Source: Alistipes sp.
GTDB taxonomy: Bacteria > Bacteroidota > Bacteroidia > Bacteroidales > Rikenellaceae
Assembly: GCA_029065825.1 (NCBI GenBank)
Contig: JAIEHQ010000136.1
Location: 1-9,140 of the forward strand
DNA: 9,140 bases
Reading direction: 5' to 3'
Of this stretch, positions 5,801-9,140 are shown piece by piece (within the stretch, counting starts at the first letter, position 1; the number at the start of each line of letters is the position of its first letter). The notes under the pieces were generated by a model. The model was not told where the DNA came from. It was given only the letters and a program-made list of their open reading frames with translations, and did no database searches. The position numbers were made by a program, and so were the translations under genes.

Positions 5801-5874
5801 GGCTCCGTAGCTTAACTGAATAGAGCACTTGACTACGGATCAAGAGGTTACAGGTTTGAATCCTGTCGGAGTCA
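5801..5874 (+). tRNA. tRNA-Arg (anticodon ACG)
   Basis: Complete 74-nt cloverleaf. Acceptor stem GGCTCCG with CGGAGTC (one G-U), discriminator A5874. D stem GCTT/GAGC. Anticodon stem CTTGA/TCAAG around the loop CTACGGA, anticodon ACG, which after A34-to-inosine editing reads CGU, CGC and CGA. T stem ACAGG/CCTGT. CCA is not encoded (CAG follows), so it must be added. Oddity: the D-loop has G18-A19 rather than G18-G19 and the T-loop is TTTGAAT rather than TTCGAAT, so the usual G19-C56 elbow contact becomes A19-U56, a matched change. It has its own promoter 12 nt upstream and a strong terminator right behind. Confidence 0.97.
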
Positions 5875-5882
5875 CAGCAACG

Positions 5883-5912
5883 ACCGCTCATGATACCATG
5901 AGCGGTTTTTTT
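5883..5912 (+). terminator. Terminator of tRNA-Arg
   Basis: Perfect 10-bp stem ACCGCTCATG/CATGAGCGGT with loop ATAC, running into seven T (5906-5912). It begins 9 nt after the tRNA. Confidence 0.92.
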
Positions 5913-5957
5913 ATGCTACCCCCGCACGCCCGCGCCGAACAAAGTTTTCGGCAAATA

Positions 5958-5989
5958 TTTGCGGATTCGCCGGATAAACATTACTTTTG
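5958..5989 (+). promoter_or_regulatory. Promoter of the DUF3127 gene
   Basis: TTTG (5958-5961), 20 nt, TACTTTTG (5982-5989), the same spacing as the tRNA-Arg promoter. Start of transcription near 5996, leaving a leader of about 19 nt before the ATG at 6015, with an AT-rich rather than Shine-Dalgarno-type translation start. Confidence 0.75.
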
Positions 5990-6014
5990 TCTATTCACGA
6001 AAACAATTATCATT

Positions 6015-6380
6015 ATGGAATTCGAAGGTGTCGTATATAAGATCATGCCCGTACAGCAGGGCACATCCGCCCGGGGCGAGTGGCAGCGTCAGGAGGTTAT
6101 TTTCGAAATGACTGCCGAATTTTCGCGCAAAGTCTGCGTGACCTTCTTCAACAAGCCGAGCGAGGTGGCCAAACTCCGCGAGGGTGCCGCCTACACGGTA
6201 TCGGTCAATATCGAATCGCGCGAGTACAACGGCCGCTGGTACACCGACGTGCGGGCCTGGCGCATCCAGCCCAAGGAGACGGCCCAGCCGGCACCCGCAA
6301 TGCCGGAGGCCGCCCCGATCGAGGAGCCTCGCTATGCGGCTCCGGCACCTGCGGCCGAAGTCGATGACCTGCCGTTCTGA
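6015..6380 (+). CDS. DUF3127 protein, SSB-like with acidic DDLPF tip
   Basis: 121 residues. Residues 1-95 fit DUF3127, a small beta-barrel family of Bacteroidetes: MEFEGVVYKIMPVQQGTSARGEW opens it, followed by QEVIFEM, KVCVTFFNKPSEVAKLREGAAYTVSVNIESREYNGRWYTDVRAWRI with strands like an OB fold. Then comes a Pro/Ala-rich flexible linker (96-114) and the end EVDDLPF. In bacterial SSB the same layout (OB fold, disordered linker, acidic tip ending in IPF/LPF) recruits repair proteins. I therefore infer a single-strand DNA-binding or SSB-mimicking role. The ATG at 6015 is chosen from the promoter at 5958-5989; the frame is open further upstream only because it runs through the tRNA region. It stands alone, with its own terminator. 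Confidence 0.9.
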   Translation: MEFEGVVYKIMPVQQGTSARGEWQRQEVIFEMTAEFSRKVCVTFFNKPSEVAKLREGAAYTVSVNIESREYNGRWYTDVRAWRIQPKETAQPAPAMPEAAPIEEPRYAAPAPAAEVDDLPF

Positions 6381-6450
6381 TCGCCCTACCCGAAACACCC
6401 GGAGCCGGCCCCAGCGAGAGCGCCGGCCCGAAACCGTAGAAATACGCAAT

Positions 6451-6485
6451 ACCCGCACCCCGCACACAGGGATGCGGGTGTCTTC
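6451..6485 (+). terminator. Probable terminator of the DUF3127 gene
   Basis: Stem ACCCGCA (6451-6457) with TGCGGGT (6473-6479), one C-A mismatch, then CCC with GGG (6459-6461, 6469-6471), loop GCACACA. It is followed by GTCTTC, a poor U-tract, so the efficiency is uncertain. It begins 70 nt after the stop. Confidence 0.5.
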
Positions 6486-6523
6486 ATCTCCGCCCGCCCC
6501 TCTCGCCCGGCCGAAGACTGCGC

Positions 6524-6558
6524 AAAAAAACAGCAGGGAATCTCACGATTGCCTGCTG
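6524..6558 (-). terminator. Terminator of the leftward CsgG/TonB operon
   Basis: Read on the minus strand: CAGCAGGCAATC, loop GTGA, GATTCCCTGCTG, then seven T. Eleven of twelve positions pair (one G-G mismatch), with a GNRA-type loop. It lies about 180 nt after the operon's last stop codon (6740), so the message would carry a long 3' untranslated region. Confidence 0.75.
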
Positions 6559-6634
6559 CCCCCGGAGGTTTCCCTCCGAAACTACTAACCCAAACTTAAA
6601 TAAATGAAGAAACCTCACTAAATCCGAAGCGGAT
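6559..6634 (-). ncRNA. Structured untranslated RNA segment, family unknown
   Basis: On the minus strand, next to the terminator, are a hairpin CGGAGG-GAAA-CCTCCG with GNRA loop (6578-6563) and a small one ATCCG-CTT-CGGAT (6634-6622). The octamer GAGGTTTC (6616-6609) is complementary to GAAACCTC (6572-6565), which includes the loop and 3' arm of the first hairpin, so two exclusive folds or a pseudoknot are possible. Read on the plus strand instead, the hairpins precede an unstructured A-rich leader and ATGAAGAAACCTCACTAA (6605-6622), resembling the 5' leader of a lost gene with a five-codon start fragment. No RNA family recognised. Confidence 0.3.
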
Positions 6635-6739
6635 ACTCCGGCTTAGCATCTGTTTTGAATGCAATTTTCATGCCACATAATCAACCCCTCACAGCTCAGC
6701 CGACGTGCGAATCCACACACCCCACCTCTGCCGATTAAT

Positions 6740-8026
6740 CTAACTCTGTTTAAAATAGACAGGGAAAGCAATCCAACGATTCATGCCATCATCGGGAACA
6801 GTCCATTTCGGCGGAGAAGACGAAACCGTCCTGAAAACGGCCAAAGCCAACACGGGCGATACCCGGTCCTTGTTCAATATCTCGACACTCTTCACACTGC
6901 CGTCCCGACACACCACACAACGCACCAGGACCCGCCCCTGCACTCCATAATCCATTGCGATTTGCGGATAGACTACATGCGCATGAACCCACTTCAAAAA
7001 AGCAGATACATCGCCCTCGTCAAAAAACAGGCCCGCTCCATCTGCCCCAGCGCACAACGGCACATTTCCCGCCGCCGCCATATATTCCGCACGCGACCGC
7101 TCCTCCTCCGCTTCGAGTATTTTTCTACTCTCCACCTCGACCGTCTTCATATCAGGTGCTATCAACACATTCCCCAACACGGAAGCGATCTCCAGAATAT
7201 CCTCCACCGATGCAACCGGGCGGGAGGTCTGTGCGGAACGGACGATTTCGGCACTCTCGACATCGATCAATCGCACCGAAACATATGTTTCACCGAAAAG
7301 CTCGGTAATATCCGCCACACACACCAACTGCGCCCCGAACTGCTCTCCGAGCCGGGATATTTGACCGTCATCCACAACTCCTGTGCGCTGGTAACTCTGC
7401 TCCCGCCCCAGTTCGGCCAGAAATCCGGAACTTCGCTCTACGGCATTATACCGTCCGCTACCGACCAACGCACCCACGAGCCGGTCGCCTATTATCCTGT
7501 CCAGTCCCGAATTACCCGAGGCGGGCACATAAACCGCAACCTGCAGAAGCGCAGACGTTCGGTTTATCTTCGTGACGGATGCCGCAAGCTCATCCGCTGC
7601 CGCGATCACATCCGACATGCCATTCAGAAAACCGACAGCACTCGCCGCACCGACTATTCCCGCATTTTCGATATCAATCAAGCGGGCAGACATATATTTT
7701 CGCTCCAGAACATCCAACACCTCGACAACGCATACATATTCCACTCCCAGCTGCTTGCCCAGAGCGGATATTTCGCTGTCCGACACGGCACCGGTGCGCT
7801 GATAGTGCTGCTCCCGCCCTAACTCGGACAGAAAAACGGAGCTGCGCTCGACCGCCGAAAACTCCCCGCTACGGGCGAACGAAGCAACCAACCGATCGCC
7901 GAGCACCTTATTTATCGCCGAGTTTTGCGAACCGACAACATACACGGCCACCTTGCGCTGCCCGAAAGCCTCCGCACGGAAGCCGAGCAGCAATACGATC
8001 AGAATAAAAACATTACGCACCAACAT
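6740..8026 (-). CDS. Secreted protein: two CsgG-like domains plus TonB C-terminal-like domain
   Basis: 428 residues. The N-terminal hydrophobic segment (MLVRNVFILIVLLLGFRAEA) is a signal peptide or anchor; there is no lipobox. Two tandem copies of a CsgG/LpoB-type alpha/beta domain follow at about 25-125 and 162-262, at a constant offset of 137 residues: VAVYV, then AVERSSxFLxELGREQxYQRTG, then LG-x-x-x-G-x-x-x-V-C-V and (S/A)-x-RLID(I/V)E. A helical charged stretch (about 293-318) leads to residues 335-428, which resemble the TonB C-terminal domain: YPQIAMDYGVQGRVLVRCVV, DGSVKSVEIL, SPPKWTVP, WIAFPVYF. The proline-rich spacer and ExbB/ExbD-contact features of true TonB are missing, so energy transduction is doubtful. 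It is probably a periplasmic or envelope-associated assembly or sensing factor, made with the upstream CsgG-like gene (34 bp away). Confidence 0.85.
   Translation of the reverse strand: MLVRNVFILIVLLLGFRAEAFGQRKVAVYVVGSQNSAINKVLGDRLVASFARSGEFSAVERSSVFLSELGREQHYQRTGAVSDSEISALGKQLGVEYVCVVEVLDVLERKYMSARLIDIENAGIVGAASAVGFLNGMSDVIAAADELAASVTKINRTSALLQVAVYVPASGNSGLDRIIGDRLVGALVGSGRYNAVERSSGFLAELGREQSYQRTGVVDDGQISRLGEQFGAQLVCVADITELFGETYVSVRLIDVESAEIVRSAQTSRPVASVEDILEIASVLGNVLIAPDMKTVEVESRKILEAEEERSRAEYMAAAGNVPLCAGADGAGLFFDEGDVSAFLKWVHAHVVYPQIAMDYGVQGRVLVRCVVCRDGSVKSVEILNKDRVSPVLALAVFRTVSSSPPKWTVPDDGMNRWIAFPVYFKQS
7241..7954 (-). repeat. Internal tandem duplication of the CsgG-like module
   Basis: Residues 25-125 (7954-7652) and 162-262 (7543-7241) of the same protein are paralogous copies, every motif displaced by 137 residues (411 nt). 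Several stretches remain alike at DNA level too, e.g. both copies read GGGCGGGAGCAG over GREQ. Divergence elsewhere suggests an old, maintained duplication rather than a recent one. Confidence 0.85.
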
Positions 8027-8060
8027 ACATCGCTAAAATTCACTCCGTCACACAAGAGGG

Positions 8061-8948
8061 CTACTCGACTTTCCGCTGCTCCCTCAGACTGATGCCGTAC
8101 AGCGCCTTCCCCATATAGTTCCAGCTGTAAACCTGAAATTCCAGGTAGTTGCACTCCTCATCCAGCTTTATCCGGGCACCACCGACCCACAGGATATGTT
8201 TGCCCGGTCCCGGATGCTTCACGCGCAGCAGAAGACCGCCGCTCAGGGTCCCCGATCCGATCATCTTCCTGTCGAGCATTACCTGAACCAACTGATCGCG
8301 GTCCTTCTCCTTCTTCGGCTGATAACCCGCAGGCAGATAAATGACCAGCTCGCCCGGTGCAGGAACCGGTGCGGCACCCTGTGTTATGGCCCCGCCAGCA
8401 TCGGGCAGTTCGCCCGGCGCGGAAACCGTCGCAGCAGCCGGAGAAGCGTCCGAAGCTGCGGCGATCGCCAGCTCTCCGGAAGGAGTACCGACACCGATCA
8501 GACTCAGCGTCATGGGTTCGACCGCATCGAGCAGTTCGCCTGACGTGACGACCTTTACCTTCTGGCGCTCGACATTGGCCGTCTGCACATCGATCATTTT
8601 AACGCTCAACATATTGCGGCCTCCAGTCAGCGTCACGACCGACACCACGATCTTATTCGCGCCGGCCAGTTTGCCGATTTCGGTCATCTGGTTGTCATCG
8701 ACCGCTCCCGAGTTGGAGAACGACTGCTCCTGCATTACCTTTTCGAGCAGCGAGCGTTCGACGATCGCATGCGTCCCCGTATTGACGATGGTGGAGCTGA
8801 TGATTTCGCGGATGGCGATCTTCGTCCCGTCGTCGATGGAGGTTCCGCTCGACGTGGGGTCGAAGACCGCGATCCGAAATTTGCCCTCCTGAGCCGTTGC
8901 CGGCAAGACACAGCAGAGAACAAGCAGGAAAATGGATAATCGTTTCAT
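8061..8948 (-). CDS. Secreted CsgG/LpoB-like protein with C-terminal beta domain
   Basis: 295 residues. Signal peptide MKRLSIFLLVLCCVLPATAQ, probable cleavage after Ala-x-Ala-Gln (ATAQ) near residue 20; no lipobox. Residues 24-150 form a CsgG-type domain: FRIAVFDPTSSG, IREIISSTIVNTGTHAIVERSLLEKVMQEQ, SGAVDDNQMTEIGKLAGANKIVV, MLSVKMIDVQTANVERQ. It is a paralogue of both modules in the next gene. Residues 155-200 are an Ala/Pro-rich linker with three x-x-GEL units (PSGEL, APGEL, APGEL). Residues 200-295 (GELVIYLPAGY ... VQVMLDRKMIGSGTLSGGLLLRVKHPGPGKHILWVGG) look like a beta-sandwich of PEGA/DUF2846 style. Family relatives serve in envelope assembly: CsgG in amyloid export, LpoB as activator of a peptidoglycan synthase. 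The substrate here is unknown. It overlaps no neighbour and lies 28 bp after the upstream gene. Confidence 0.85.
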   Translation of the reverse strand: MKRLSIFLLVLCCVLPATAQEGKFRIAVFDPTSSGTSIDDGTKIAIREIISSTIVNTGTHAIVERSLLEKVMQEQSFSNSGAVDDNQMTEIGKLAGANKIVVSVVTLTGGRNMLSVKMIDVQTANVERQKVKVVTSGELLDAVEPMTLSLIGVGTPSGELAIAAASDASPAAATVSAPGELPDAGGAITQGAAPVPAPGELVIYLPAGYQPKKEKDRDQLVQVMLDRKMIGSGTLSGGLLLRVKHPGPGKHILWVGGARIKLDEECNYLEFQVYSWNYMGKALYGISLREQRKVE

Positions 8949-8958
8949 TTGTCAGATT

Positions 8959-8988
8959 CAGATATAGGTAAATCGTTTATTGTTGCAA
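8959..8988 (-). promoter_or_regulatory. Possible internal promoter of the CsgG-like gene
   Basis: On the minus strand: TTG (8988-8986), 19 nt, TATATCTG (8966-8959), one base off TAnnTTTG, 10 nt before the ATG. It overlaps the last codons of the upstream gene, so the CsgG/TonB pair may be transcribed both from it and by read-through. Confidence 0.4.
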
Positions 8989-9140
8989 TGTTTTGACAAC
9001 AAGCTCCCCGATTCGTCCGACCAGCTCCCTGCATGCGGCGCGGGCGGCCTCTTCGTAGCTTATCGTATGACCGCCCTTGACGGACAGCCCCTCCTCGCAG
9101 CTCCGCTGCGAGGCAACAGCCTTGTCGATCGCCACCGCCG
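8977..9140 (-). CDS. 3' end of an unidentified gene (partial)
   Basis: The last 54 codons of a leftward gene cut by the window edge. The frame is open from 9138 down to TAA at 8979-8977 and reads AVAIDKAVASQRSCEEGLSV, KGGHTISYEEAARAACREL, VGRIGELVVKTLQQ. The end is a regular amphipathic helix rich in Ala, Arg and Glu, like the C-termini of small envelope lipoproteins (LPP20-like) that often precede CsgG-type genes; that link is a guess from context. The coding case rests on the open frame, its GC-rich codon choice and position in the operon. Stop to next start is 28 bp. Confidence 0.55.
   Translation of the reverse strand, partial: AVAIDKAVASQRSCEEGLSVKGGHTISYEEAARAACRELVGRIGELVVKTLQQ

Larger units (their letters stand above)
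6381..6739. other. Convergent non-coding gap
   Basis: Between the rightward DUF3127 gene and the leftward CsgG/TonB gene there is no supportable gene. It holds a 6-bp GC hairpin (GCCGGC at 6404-6409 and 6422-6427), a + strand terminator (6451-6485), a - strand terminator (6524-6558) and a structured segment (6559-6634). I see nothing in 6635-6739 beyond what is probably the 3' untranslated part of the leftward operon. Confidence 0.6.

Noticed and set aside
5829..6014. N-terminal extension of the DUF3127 protein
   Set aside because: It runs through the tRNA-Arg gene, its terminator and the DUF3127 promoter.
6659..7822. Long + strand open frame (387 codons) opposite the CsgG/TonB gene
   Set aside because: Composition of an antisense shadow (His/Arg/Thr-rich), whereas the minus-strand frame has a signal peptide and clear domains.
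1..9140. CRISPR array, insertion sequence or known defence system
   Set aside because: No regularly spaced repeats, transposase, Cas, restriction or toxin-antitoxin protein could be recognised in any frame.

Overview
The window looks like a chromosomal segment of a GC-rich member of the Bacteroidales, most likely Alistipes or another Rikenellaceae genus. The grounds are three well-formed Bacteroidetes promoters (TTTG, 19-20 nt, TAnnTTTG), family-typical proteins (RuvC with a Bacteroidetes-style tail, an OB-like DUF3127 protein, a DUF4369 plus TlpA lipoprotein), absence of strong Shine-Dalgarno sequences, and GC-rich housekeeping genes. The genus is inferred from composition and protein style, not proven.

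Left part (1-2180): visibly AT-richer and accessory-like. Two small helix-turn-helix (HTH) genes form a leftward pair (767 to 131), of the kind found in Bacteroidales integrative elements. Upstream of them lies a 9-bp-arm inverted repeat that may be their operator. A gene-poor stretch follows (768-1412). It holds a good but orphan rightward promoter, a 17-nt sequence that reads like the 3' end of a tRNA-Ser gene (possible attachment site), and a strong terminator. After it comes an AT-rich WG-repeat protein of 255 residues (1413-2180).

Central part (2249-5595): a rightward core cluster of coaD (coenzyme A synthesis), lpxD (lipid A synthesis), ruvC (Holliday junction resolvase) and an envelope thiol-disulfide lipoprotein, ended by a 15-bp perfect hairpin. 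Next come a tRNA-Arg(ACG) gene and a DUF3127 gene (6015-6380), each with its own promoter and terminator. The DUF3127 product ends in an SSB-like DDLPF tip. The tRNA has A19 and U56 in place of the usual G19 and C56, a matched change.

Right part (6381-9140): a convergent non-coding gap with terminators on both strands and a structured segment with GNRA-type hairpins. It is followed by a leftward envelope cluster: the 3' end of an unidentified gene (9140 to 8977), a secreted CsgG/LpoB-like protein with a C-terminal beta-rich domain (8948 to 8061), and a secreted protein with two tandem CsgG-like domains and a TonB C-terminal-like domain (8026 to 6740). The last two share the same domain three times in all, and their architecture is the most unusual thing in the window. 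I see no CRISPR array, rRNA, complete insertion sequence or recognisable defence system.
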